64,000 nt of DNA from Rhodoferax sp. (GTDB lineage: Bacteria; Pseudomonadota; Gammaproteobacteria; Burkholderiales; Burkholderiaceae_C), in the NCBI RefSeq assembly GCF_028715765.1, contig NZ_JAQURE010000011.1, positions 1-64,000 of the forward strand, written 5' to 3'. The notes below the pieces were generated by a model. That model did no database searches. It saw only the letters and a list, made by a program, of their open reading frames with translations, and was not told where the DNA came from. Both the position numbers and the translations under genes were made by a program. Shown piece by piece: positions 7,511 through 15,738 of this stretch; position 1 is the stretch's first letter; each line of letters begins with the position of its first letter.

Positions 7511-8262
7511 GCGCACAACGCCAGTTCAAACGGAATGTCTTCAGCTGCCGCATGTGGGCGGTGGTCATCGCCCAAGCGCAACATCCGAATCGACACCAGC
7601 AGGCGGTTGCCGCTGATCTCGGGCGTCACATCCAGTTGCTGGTCGAGCGCCAGGCGCAGCAGCAAAAAGGTGCGCCCTTGTGGCAGGTTTTGCTGAAATT
7701 GCCCGGCTGTCGCCATCACTTTTTGTGGCGCGCCAGAGTCGCGCAGCAAGCGCAGCAGCAGGTGCACCGCTTGGGTCAATGGGGTCAGGGTGCTGACCCA
7801 TTGCGCAAGCTCGCTTTGGCGGTGCACGCCGGTTTTGTGTTGCCAGGCGTAGTAGGCCGGCAGGTCAAATTCACAGGTGCCACCCGGAATGCTGATGCGG
7901 CTGCGAATGCTCATCAGCCAATCGTTCTCAAGCAAGCTTTGGCCAGCTTTGCCGGTGAGGTTGTTCATGGCTTCAAGGGCGCTGGCCAGCTCGGCTATCA
8001 CTTGTTCAAGCGCGGCCTCGGCAATGGCGGGGTTGCCACGGTAGCCCTCGAGCTGGTGTTTTTGGCGTTCTAGGTCTTTGAACAGGTCAGACTTCAGGTC
8101 GGGGCGGGCCGCCACGTCCATCAGTTCAAACAGGCTGACCAGTGCAAAGTGATGATCTAGCGCGTCCATGCGGGCGGCCAGCTGGTGCAGCCGCAGTGCC
8201 AAATGCTCCAGTCGCAAATAGGTGCGAATGCGTTCGTGCAGAGGGTATTCGTAAAGGATCAC
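7507..8262 (-). CDS. zapD: Cell division protein ZapD
   Basis: The 251-residue protein starts MILYEYPLHERIRTYLRLEHL, the characteristic ZapD (YacF, DUF1342) N-terminus, and is helix-rich with a beta C-terminal domain (RTFLLLRLALDQQ). ZapD bundles FtsZ filaments through the FtsZ C-terminus at the division ring. It lies 14 bp after coaE and overlaps yacG, so it is probably cotranscribed with both. The length is typical for the family. Confidence 0.93.
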   Translation of the reverse strand: MILYEYPLHERIRTYLRLEHLALRLHQLAARMDALDHHFALVSLFELMDVAARPDLKSDLFKDLERQKHQLEGYRGNPAIAEAALEQVIAELASALEAMNNLTGKAGQSLLENDWLMSIRSRISIPGGTCEFDLPAYYAWQHKTGVHRQSELAQWVSTLTPLTQAVHLLLRLLRDSGAPQKVMATAGQFQQNLPQGRTFLLLRLALDQQLDVTPEISGNRLLVSIRMLRLGDDHRPHAAAEDIPFELALCA

Positions 8263-8276
8263 TGAAATGGCTTAGG

Positions 8277-8903
8277 TCAAAAATGTGAAGCCAATGATAG
8301 CTGCAAGCGTGCAAAAAACGCACTCACCTGGCAGGCCAATTCATCAAGCGTGATGCTGTCATTGAAGATGACTGCATCAGCCGCTTGCAGGCGCGCCGCC
8401 CGGCTGGCCTGGGTGGCCATGATGGCCTGCACCGCGGCGCGCTCCAGCCCACTGCGCGCCATGACGCGGCTGATTTGCGTCTCAGGCAGGCAGTCCACCA
8501 CCAGCACCTGATCTACCTTGCCCCGCCAATGGGCAGATTCCACCAGCAGCGGCACGTCAAACACCAGGCAACGGTGACCCGCAGTTTGTGCGGCTTGCGC
8601 CAGGCGCGCGGTTTCGGCGCTGACCAGTGGGTGAATGATGGCCTCTAGTTGCTGTTTGGCTTGTGGGTTGGCAAACACCAGGTCGCGCATGTGGGGGCGG
8701 TTCAAGGCGCCCTCTGCGGTGATGAATGCTGCCCCAAACTGATGGCGAATGGGCTCGATGGCCAGCCCGTGCGGTGCGGTCAAGGTGCGCGAGATGGCAT
8801 CGGCATCCAGCACCGCAGCTCCCAGCCCGGCGAGCAAGTTGGCTACGGTGCTTTTGCCACTGCCAATGCCGCCGGTCAGACCCAGTTGAAAGGCTTGCGC
8901 CAT
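8277..8903 (-). CDS. coaE: Dephospho-CoA kinase
   Basis: CoaE phosphorylates the 3' hydroxyl of the ribose of dephospho-CoA, the last step of coenzyme A synthesis. The P-loop GLTGGIGSGKST is at residues 8-19, DADAISR follows as the substrate-binding segment, and the lid region RSGLERAAVQAIMATQAS contains the expected arginines. The length of 208 residues is normal. It begins 4 bp after the pilD stop; the pilD-coaE-zapD-yacG order is conserved in many beta- and gammaproteobacteria. coaD, the preceding enzyme of the pathway, is at 20909. Confidence 0.94.
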   Translation of the reverse strand: MAQAFQLGLTGGIGSGKSTVANLLAGLGAAVLDADAISRTLTAPHGLAIEPIRHQFGAAFITAEGALNRPHMRDLVFANPQAKQQLEAIIHPLVSAETARLAQAAQTAGHRCLVFDVPLLVESAHWRGKVDQVLVVDCLPETQISRVMARSGLERAAVQAIMATQASRAARLQAADAVIFNDSITLDELACQVSAFFARLQLSLASHF

Positions 8904-8907
8904 GGCG

Positions 8908-9753
8908 TTACAGCCCCAGGGTTTTGAGGATGGCGTTGGGGCCGGCCACCATGGCGGTCAAGCCGGCGCCAGCCAAAAAGGGGCCAAAGGGGATGTAGCC
9001 ACCCTCGCGCAAACCGCTGGAAAATTTCATGGCAATGCCAGTGGCCGCGCCAATGACTGATGCCATCAAAATGATCGGAATCAGCGCCTGCCAGCCAAAC
9101 CAGGCACCCAGCGCCGCAAACAATTTGAAGTCGCCAAAGCCCATGCCTTCTTTGCCCGTGGCCAATTTGAACGCCCAATACACCAGCCACAACGACAGGT
9201 AGCCGCCCACCGCACCCCACACCGACTCGGTCAGGGTGATGTGGGTAAGGTTCAGCGTGGTGGCGATCAAGCCCGCCCACAGCAGCGGCAGCGTCAGGGT
9301 GTCGGGCAGCAAGGTGGTGTCCCAGTCAATCATGGTCATGGCCAGCAGCGCCGCGCTAAAGCCGCACCAGGCCAAGCCATAGGCGTTGGCACCCCAGCGC
9401 CAACCGCAGTAGAAAAACAGGGCTGCGGTGGTCAGTTCGATCAACGGGTAGCGTGGGCTGATGCGGCTGTGGCACTGGCTGCATTGGCCGCGCAGCACCA
9501 GGTAGCTCAGCACCGGCACGTTTTCAAACCAGCGCAGTTGGTGGCTGCAGGCTTGGCAGCGCGAGCGTGGCGTCATCAGGTTAAAGGCTGGCTGCTCAGG
9601 CACTGGTTTGCCGTGCAAATCTGCACATTCGGCTTCCCACTGGGCTTGCAGCATGACGGGCAAGCGGTAAATGACCACGTTCAAAAAACTGCCAATCAGC
9701 AAGCCCAGCAGCCCCAGCAGGGCGGCCTCAAAACCTGGCGGAACCAGCATCAC
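8908..9753 (-). CDS. pilD: Type IV prepilin peptidase / N-methyltransferase
   Basis: PilD is an inner-membrane aspartyl protease that cleaves the leader of type IV prepilins and methylates the new N-terminus. The sequence has the zinc tetracysteine segment (CQACSH and CSQC), the first catalytic aspartate in MIDWDTTLLPD, and the second in the GxGD-type motif GMGFGDFKLF. About eight hydrophobic segments are visible. Its start overlaps the pilC stop by 4 bp. The length of 281 residues is typical. Confidence 0.94.
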   Translation of the reverse strand: MMLVPPGFEAALLGLLGLLIGSFLNVVIYRLPVMLQAQWEAECADLHGKPVPEQPAFNLMTPRSRCQACSHQLRWFENVPVLSYLVLRGQCSQCHSRISPRYPLIELTTAALFFYCGWRWGANAYGLAWCGFSAALLAMTMIDWDTTLLPDTLTLPLLWAGLIATTLNLTHITLTESVWGAVGGYLSLWLVYWAFKLATGKEGMGFGDFKLFAALGAWFGWQALIPIILMASVIGAATGIAMKFSSGLREGGYIPFGPFLAGAGLTAMVAGPNAILKTLGL

Positions 9754-10967
9754 ACCACCTGCCCGAGTTTGAAGATGGGCAGGTACATGGCCACCACAAT
9801 GCCACCAATCACCGTGCCCAGAATCACGATGATGATGGGCTCCATCAGGCTGGAAATGCCGGCCACCATGTCGTCCACTTCAGACTCGTAAAAGTCAGCG
9901 GCTTTGCCCAGCATGTGGTCGATGGAACCTGACTCTTCCCCAATGGCGCACATTTGCAGCACCATGCTGGGAAACAGGTTGGAATTGGTCATGGCGGTGG
10001 TGAGCGCTGTGCCGGTCGAGACCTCTTGCTGAATTTTGAGGGTGGCCGACTCATAGACCCAGTTGCCTGCCGCGCCACCCACCGAGTCGAGTGCTTCCAC
10101 CAGCGGCACACCGGCCGCAAACATGGTCGAGAGGGTGCGCGTCCAGCGGGCGGTGCAAGATTTGTCGACCAAAATGCCAAAAATGGGCATTTTCAGCAGC
10201 AGCCGATCCATCACCTGCTGCATCTTGACGTTGCGCCGCCAGGCCTGCATGAAAAAGTAAAAGCCGCCGCCAATGCCACCAAAAATCAGCCACCAATACT
10301 GCACAAAAATCTCGCTGATGGCAATCACCATCAAGGTCGGCGCGGGCAGGTCGGCACCAAAGTTGGCAAACACTTCTTTGAACGCGGGCACGACAAAAAT
10401 CATGATCACCGCCGTGACCACAAACGCCACCACCAGCACCGAGATGGGGTACATCAGCGCGCTTTTGATCTTGGACTTCATGGCCTCGGTCTTTTCCATG
10501 TAGACCGCCAGCCGATCAAGCAGCTGGTCCAAAATACCGGCCGACTCACCGGCTTCGACCAGGTTGCAATACAGGTTGTCAAAATACAGCGGGTATTTGC
10601 GAAACGCCACACTCAGTGACGTGCCGGTTTCGACATCGGTGCGAATGTCGTTGAGCAGGCGCGTCACGCTGGGGTTGGGGTTGCCGCGCCCCACAATGTC
10701 AAACGCTTGCAGCAGCGGCACCCCGGCCTTCATCATGGTGGCGAGCTGGCGCGTGAAGATGGCCATGTCTTTGGGCTTGATGGCGCGCCCGGCGCTCATG
10801 CGGCGTTTCTTGACCTTGGTGGGCAGCACGCCTTGACGGCGCAGCGAGGCGGTGACCTGGTTTTCGCCGCCAGCGCGGATTTCACCGCGCACTTGTTTGC
10901 CGTTGCGGTCTTTGCCTTCCCATTCAAAGACAAATTCCTTGTTGGTGCTGGGTTTTTTGGTGGCCAT
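9750..10967 (-). CDS. pilC: Type IV pilus inner-membrane platform protein PilC
   Basis: The 405-residue protein contains two T2SS-F domains, each with the expected membrane segments (e.g. VLVVAFVVTAVIMIFVV and PIIIVILGTVIGGIVVAMYLPIF). PilC anchors the pilus in the inner membrane and couples PilB-driven assembly. It starts 24 bp after pilB and overlaps pilD. The N-terminal KKPSTNKEFVFEWEGKDRNGK is normal for PilC. Confidence 0.94.
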   Translation of the reverse strand: MATKKPSTNKEFVFEWEGKDRNGKQVRGEIRAGGENQVTASLRRQGVLPTKVKKRRMSAGRAIKPKDMAIFTRQLATMMKAGVPLLQAFDIVGRGNPNPSVTRLLNDIRTDVETGTSLSVAFRKYPLYFDNLYCNLVEAGESAGILDQLLDRLAVYMEKTEAMKSKIKSALMYPISVLVVAFVVTAVIMIFVVPAFKEVFANFGADLPAPTLMVIAISEIFVQYWWLIFGGIGGGFYFFMQAWRRNVKMQQVMDRLLLKMPIFGILVDKSCTARWTRTLSTMFAAGVPLVEALDSVGGAAGNWVYESATLKIQQEVSTGTALTTAMTNSNLFPSMVLQMCAIGEESGSIDHMLGKAADFYESEVDDMVAGISSLMEPIIIVILGTVIGGIVVAMYLPIFKLGQVV

Positions 10968-10991
10968 AAGAAATAAGAAGGAAGGGTGGGA

Positions 10992-12749
10992 CTATTGGTT
11001 GCTGACAGCCAGCACTTCGGCCACGGATGTTAGCCCCAGTTTGACCTTGTACAAACCGGCTTCACGCAGGCTGCGCACGCCTTCGCGCTTGGCTTGCTCG
11101 GCAATTTCAAGGGCACTGCCATCGCGCAAGATGATGCGTTGAATTTCTTCAGTGATGGGCATCACCTGGTAAATGCCAACGCGCCCTTTGTAGCCGTTGT
11201 TGCAGGCACTGCAGCCCACCGGCTGGTAGGGTTTCCAGCTGCCGTCGAGCTCTTCGGGCTGAAAACCAGCCTCAAGCAGGGCTTTGGCAGGAATCTCAAC
11301 CGGTTTTTTGCAGTTGGGGCACAAGCGCCGCGCCAGCCGCTGGGCGGTGATCAAGATCACGCTGGAGGCAATGTTGAACGGGGCAATGCCCATGTTGCGC
11401 ATGCGGGTGAGCGTGGTGGGGGCGTCATTGGTGTGCAAGGTCGAGAGCACCAGGTGACCGGTTTGCGCGGCTTTGATGGCAATGTCGGCGGTGTCAATGT
11501 CGCGAATTTCACCGACCATGATGATGTCGGGGTCTTGCCGCAAAAACGACTTGAGGGCGGCGGCAAAGGTCAACCCGGCTTTGTCATTGACGCTGACCTG
11601 GTTGACCCCCGGCAGGGTGATTTCGCACGGGTCTTCGGCGGTGGCAATGTTCACGCCGGGGTTGTTGAGCAGGTTCAGGCAGGTGTAGAGCGACACGGTT
11701 TTGCCAGAGCCGGTGGGGCCCGTGACCAAAATCATGCCGTAAGGGCGGTTGATGGCTGAGAGCAGTCGCTCTTTTTCAACCGGCTCGTAGCCCAGTGCAT
11801 CAATGCCCAGCTTGGCGCTGCTGGGGTCCAAGATACGGATCACGATTTTTTCACCAAACATGGTGGGCAGGGTGCTGACGCGGAAGTCAATCACGCGGTC
11901 AGGGTCAATCTTGAGCTTCATCTTGCCGTCTTGCGGCACGCGCTTTTCGGAGATGTCCATTTTGGAGATCACCTTGATGCGCGACGCCAGTTTGTCTTTG
12001 ATGGCCACGGGCGGCGAGGCCACTTCGCGCAGCTCGCCGTCAATGCGAAAACGCACCCGGTAGTTGTGCTCATAGGGCTCAAAATGCAAGTCTGAGGCGC
12101 GCATGCTGAAGGCATCGACCAGCATTTTGTGCAAAAACTTCACCACCGGCGCGTCGTCTACCTCAGAGGTGGCCGACGCGGCATCGGCGGCTTCGGCGGT
12201 GGGGAGGTCATCAAACTCAAAGTCATCGCCCACAATGCTGTCAATGGACTCGGTGGCTGAGGCGGTGCTGACTGAGACCAGCTTGAGCAGTTTGTCGTAT
12301 TCGGCAATCACCCAGTCGATGTTGAGCTGGGTGGCAAATTTGATTTTTTCAACCGCTTGCGAATCCGCTGGGTCGGCTGTGGCCACCACCAGCCGGTTTT
12401 GACGTTTGGCCAACGCCACCACCCGAAAGGTCTGGCTGATTTTGCTGTCCAGCAAGCCTTTGGGCAGGCGCAGCGGGTCGACTGCACTCAAGTCAATCAG
12501 CGGGGCCGCAAAAGCCACCGACATGGTGTGCGCCAGGTCGGCTGCTGACACCGCACCAGAGCCTGTGAGCTCGGCAATGAAGCTGGTGCGGTTGGCTTGC
12601 GATTTGGCAAACAGGGTTTCGGCTATTTTTTGATCCAGCTTGCCAGCCATGACCAGGGTGCGACCCAAGCCCGGCAGGGCGCTGCTGGCATCGGTGGACG
12701 GTGCGCTGGTGACGGTATTGGAGTGAGGGGAGGTTTCAACGGCTGCCAT
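10992..12749 (-). CDS. pilB: Type IV pilus assembly ATPase PilB
   Basis: PilB is the hexameric extension motor of type IV pili. The 585-residue protein has an N-terminal MshEN-type domain, Walker A ILVTGPTGSGKTVSL, Asp box and Walker B region with DIIMVGEIRD, the His box and the zinc tetracysteine CPNCKKP/CSACNNG. I chose the ATG at 12749, ten codons inside the ORF track, because the preceding bases belong to the gap after the kinase gene. The upstream sensor kinase ends only 13 bp away, so the two are likely cotranscribed. A second, more diverged PilB/GspE-like ATPase is at 49702. Confidence 0.93.
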   Translation of the reverse strand: MAAVETSPHSNTVTSAPSTDASSALPGLGRTLVMAGKLDQKIAETLFAKSQANRTSFIAELTGSGAVSAADLAHTMSVAFAAPLIDLSAVDPLRLPKGLLDSKISQTFRVVALAKRQNRLVVATADPADSQAVEKIKFATQLNIDWVIAEYDKLLKLVSVSTASATESIDSIVGDDFEFDDLPTAEAADAASATSEVDDAPVVKFLHKMLVDAFSMRASDLHFEPYEHNYRVRFRIDGELREVASPPVAIKDKLASRIKVISKMDISEKRVPQDGKMKLKIDPDRVIDFRVSTLPTMFGEKIVIRILDPSSAKLGIDALGYEPVEKERLLSAINRPYGMILVTGPTGSGKTVSLYTCLNLLNNPGVNIATAEDPCEITLPGVNQVSVNDKAGLTFAAALKSFLRQDPDIIMVGEIRDIDTADIAIKAAQTGHLVLSTLHTNDAPTTLTRMRNMGIAPFNIASSVILITAQRLARRLCPNCKKPVEIPAKALLEAGFQPEELDGSWKPYQPVGCSACNNGYKGRVGIYQVMPITEEIQRIILRDGSALEIAEQAKREGVRSLREAGLYKVKLGLTSVAEVLAVSNQ

Positions 12750-12762
12750 GGCTGGGAATGTA

Positions 12763-14361
12763 CTACGCTTGGGTCTCAAGGGGTTCAGGACGATGGGTTG
12801 GCAAGGTCACCCGCAAAGTGCTGCCTTGGCCGGGTTGGCTGTGCCTGACTTCAATGCGGCCGCCGTGTGCACGCACCAGCTCGTAGGCTTGGCTCAAGCC
12901 CAGGCCACTGCCTTGTCCGACAGCGCGGGTGGTAAAGAAAGGCTCAAAAATGTGGGGCACCACCTCAGGCGGCATGCCACAGCCGGTGTCAGACACTTCA
13001 AACCAGACTTCTTGCGCCTCACAACCGCTGCGCAGCGTGATGCGCCCGGGCGCGCTGAGGGCTCGCGCCGCGTTGTCCAGCAGTACACCCGCCACTTGGC
13101 TGAGGTGTGCTGCCACACCGGGCACCTGCGGCAGCGCCGCCCATTCGCACACCACTTCAGCGTGTGGGCCGAGTTGTGGCCGCAGCAACGCCAGGGTATG
13201 CGTCAGCATCTCATTCAGGTCAAGCCATGGGCTGGTTTGGGTATCGACCGAAGCCACCGCGCGCAGCTGGCCGACCAGCGTTTTGATGCGTGCCAGACCA
13301 CCTTCAGACTCTTGGAACAAATCGGCGACATCCGCTTGGATGAAATCAAAATCAGCCTGTGCAAAATCGGCTTCAGTGGCCAGTCCGGCACGGCTGCGCG
13401 TGGCCAGTGCCAGCAGTTGGGCGGTGTAGTCCTTGAGGGTGGCCAGATTGGAGGTGACAAAGCCCACCGGGTTGTTGATTTCATGGGCCATGCCAGCCGC
13501 CAGTTGCCCCACAGAAGCCATTTTTTCGGCCAGCAGCAGCTGCCGCTGCGACGCACTCAACGCTTCGGCCTTTTGAATCAGGTCGAGCCAGCGCTGGCGC
13601 AACAGCTCCAGCAGCGCCCAGCCGCCAAGCGCCACCAGGGCAAAGATCAGCAGGTACATCCAGGCGTCTTCTTTGAGGTGCGTTTGTGTGGCCTGCAACA
13701 TGGGCGCGTAGGGTTGCGAGACGCTGATGCCACCGCGCACATCGCCCACCTGGTAGCCCTGCTTGGCGTGGCAGGCCATGCAGCTTTGCTGCACTTTCAA
13801 GGGCGCCATGTAGCGCAGTTGCAGGCCGCGCTCGCTGGGCTCAAGGGTGGTGGCCTCGCGCGCGCCATGCTCAAACGTCGCCAGTGCCAGCCGCTCCCAC
13901 GGGTCTGCGCTGTTTTCAGGACGCAGCGGGCGCAGGCTGGTGAGGCGAAACACCGCACCGGTTTGACCATTGGCAATGGCGGCAATCAGCCGGGTCATGT
14001 AGGCGGGGTTGATTTTGGTCAGTGCCAAGCCACTGGTGGTGACCACGTCGCGCTGTGGGTCTTCAAGGTAAGGGTTGGGCGGGGTCTGGGGGGTGATGGG
14101 CACATACACGCCGCCGTGGCTGGCGTTCCACGTGCGCGTGAGCACCACCATTTGAAACATGTGGCGCGCACCTTCCAAGGCCACCGTCATGCTTTGCGCA
14201 CGCAGGCTAAGGCTGTGGACATAAAACGCAGAGCCCACCACCACCCCCCACGCACACAGCAGCAGCCACCAGCGCCGCCCTTGCAGTACCGTGGGCAAGC
14301 CGGGCAAGGCTGGCGCGTCCAGCGTGTTGTGGGGGGTGGGGCGAGCGGTTCGGGCGGGCAT
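12763..14361 (-). CDS. Membrane sensor histidine kinase with haem-binding DUF3365 domain
   Basis: The 532-residue protein has a membrane segment at about 31-50, a periplasmic DUF3365/Tll0287-like domain, a second segment at 234-255 and a cytoplasmic kinase. The sensor domain has a c-type haem motif CMACH at 194-198, followed by GDVRGGISVSQP. The kinase part shows the phosphoacceptor MAHEINNPVG (H293), N box LLDNAARAL, DTGCGMP, and the G2 box GSGLGLS. Haem-linked sensors of this type respond to redox, NO or oxygen state; the ligand here is unknown. No response regulator adjoins. It lies 13 bp upstream of pilB, suggesting a link to pilus expression, but that link is inference. Confidence 0.85.
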   Translation of the reverse strand: MPARTARPTPHNTLDAPALPGLPTVLQGRRWWLLLCAWGVVVGSAFYVHSLSLRAQSMTVALEGARHMFQMVVLTRTWNASHGGVYVPITPQTPPNPYLEDPQRDVVTTSGLALTKINPAYMTRLIAAIANGQTGAVFRLTSLRPLRPENSADPWERLALATFEHGAREATTLEPSERGLQLRYMAPLKVQQSCMACHAKQGYQVGDVRGGISVSQPYAPMLQATQTHLKEDAWMYLLIFALVALGGWALLELLRQRWLDLIQKAEALSASQRQLLLAEKMASVGQLAAGMAHEINNPVGFVTSNLATLKDYTAQLLALATRSRAGLATEADFAQADFDFIQADVADLFQESEGGLARIKTLVGQLRAVASVDTQTSPWLDLNEMLTHTLALLRPQLGPHAEVVCEWAALPQVPGVAAHLSQVAGVLLDNAARALSAPGRITLRSGCEAQEVWFEVSDTGCGMPPEVVPHIFEPFFTTRAVGQGSGLGLSQAYELVRAHGGRIEVRHSQPGQGSTLRVTLPTHRPEPLETQA

Positions 14362-14394
14362 CTGCAGACGGGTCAGTTGGTTATGAGCAAATTA

Positions 14395-14446
14395 TGCCTC
14401 TAGCGCTTATGATTCATGCCCAAATAGCTATTAAATAAATAGCTTT
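14395..14446 (-). repeat. Element B copy between the Hsp70-like gene and kinase gene
   Basis: On the minus strand it reads AAATAGCTATTTGGGCATGA then ATCATAAGCGCTAGAGGCAT. The adjoining AGCTATT/AATAGCT forms a small hairpin near the Hsp70-like stop codon. Confidence 0.78.
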
Positions 14447-15738
14447 TAAGCGTTTGCAGCCGCCCAGGCCAAGCCATTGGCGACGCCGCCGAAGCGGTCG
14501 CCGTGCACCAGCTGGGCAGCGGGAAAGGCGTGTTGCAATTGCGCCACCAATGGCTGCAGCGCCGATGACCCGCCGGTGAGATAGAGCACTTCAGGAGCCT
14601 GCGCACCCGCTTGTGCTACACACGCCAGCGCGCAGGCCGTGATGGCGCTCAACGGCTTGTGCAGCAGGGTGGGCAACACGGCTGGGTCAAGCTCGGCCTG
14701 AGCTGTGGCCAATGCGTCAGCGGCGTACAGATTCGCAAAGTGGATGGCTTGCCGCTGCTGGCTCTCAGAGCAGGCAATTTTGGCTTGCTCCACCAAGGCC
14801 AGTAACTGGTGCCCCAAGCGCTGCTGCAGCACCTGCAGCAAGCGCTGGTGCATGGCGGGGTTGGCGTAGTCACGCCACAGGTCGCGCGCCTCGGCCAGTT
14901 TTTGGCGGCTGCTGGCATGGTGCACCAAATGCCAGGTCGAGAGTTCGTAAAAAATGCGGTTGGGCAGCTCGCGCCCGCTGGGGGTGCGCTGACCGTAGCC
15001 CAGCAGCGGCATGATGCAGCCCAGGTCGAGCAGGCGGTCAAAGTCGGTGCCACCCCAATGGATGCCGCTGGTGGCCAAAATGTCTTGGCCACGCGGCCGC
15101 TGTGGGCTGGGGTGGGCATGTAACTGCATCAGGGTGAAGTCTGAGGTGCCCCCGCCAATGTCTACCACCAGCACGCGTGTGTCTTGCGTCAAGCGGCGCT
15201 CAAAGTCAAAGGCGGCGGCAATCGGCTCCAGTTGAAACTGCACCTGCTCAAAGCCGGCGGCGTGGGCGGCGCGCTGCAAGGTGGCTTGCGCCAGGGCATC
15301 GCGCTCGGGGTTGTCGTCGACAAAGTGCACGGGTCGTCCCAGCATGGCGGCATGCAGCTCGGTGCCCAGTTGGGCTTGGGCGCGGCGTTTGAGCTCGCGC
15401 AAAAACATCACCACCACCTCGAAAAAGCTGATTGAGCGACCGTTGACCACGGTTTGCTCGTCGATCAGTGCACTGCCCAGCAGGCTTTTGATGGCGCGCA
15501 TCAGCCGCCCGGTGCCCAGGCCGTCTTGCACATCGGCCAAATACTGCTGCATGGCCGCGCTGCCAAAAGACACGTGCGCGTTTTCGCTGGAGAAATAGAC
15601 CGCCGTGGGCATGGCGTTGCGCGGGGCTTCTAACGCAATTGGGTGCAGTTGCCCCTGTGCGTCAACGCAAGCTGCGGCCGAGTTGGAGGTGCCAAAGTCA
15701 ATGCCCAGCACTGGGCTTGCCGTGCGTGCCAAGGTCAA
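14446..15738 (-). CDS. yegD: YegD-like Hsp70-family ATPase without substrate-binding domain
   Basis: The 430-residue protein has an actin/Hsp70-type nucleotide fold only: phosphate 1 loop GIDFGTSNSAAA, phosphate 2 loop VVDIGGGTSDFTL, and adenosine motif YLTGGSSALQPL near the C-terminus. It lacks the beta-sandwich peptide-binding domain and lid of DnaK. YegD-type proteins are poorly characterised putative chaperones. Its start overlaps the ftsY stop by 4 bp (ATGA), implying coupled translation with the signal-recognition-particle receptor, which is suggestive but not proof of a functional link. Confidence 0.85.
   Translation of the reverse strand: MTLARTASPVLGIDFGTSNSAAACVDAQGQLHPIALEAPRNAMPTAVYFSSENAHVSFGSAAMQQYLADVQDGLGTGRLMRAIKSLLGSALIDEQTVVNGRSISFFEVVVMFLRELKRRAQAQLGTELHAAMLGRPVHFVDDNPERDALAQATLQRAAHAAGFEQVQFQLEPIAAAFDFERRLTQDTRVLVVDIGGGTSDFTLMQLHAHPSPQRPRGQDILATSGIHWGGTDFDRLLDLGCIMPLLGYGQRTPSGRELPNRIFYELSTWHLVHHASSRQKLAEARDLWRDYANPAMHQRLLQVLQQRLGHQLLALVEQAKIACSESQQRQAIHFANLYAADALATAQAELDPAVLPTLLHKPLSAITACALACVAQAGAQAPEVLYLTGGSSALQPLVAQLQHAFPAAQLVHGDRFGGVANGLAWAAANA

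Noticed and set aside
7779-7805. CAATGGGGTCAG/CTGACCCATTG palindrome within zapD, resembling element A
   Set aside because: It lacks the AATT ends and the paired-arm structure, and it encodes normal ZapD sequence (STLTPLTQ). Probably coincidence.
12748-14403. 551-codon plus-strand ORF opposite the sensor kinase
   Set aside because: It is an antisense shadow of a GC-rich gene. The translation is Gln/His/Arg-rich with no recognisable domain, while the minus strand has a complete kinase.
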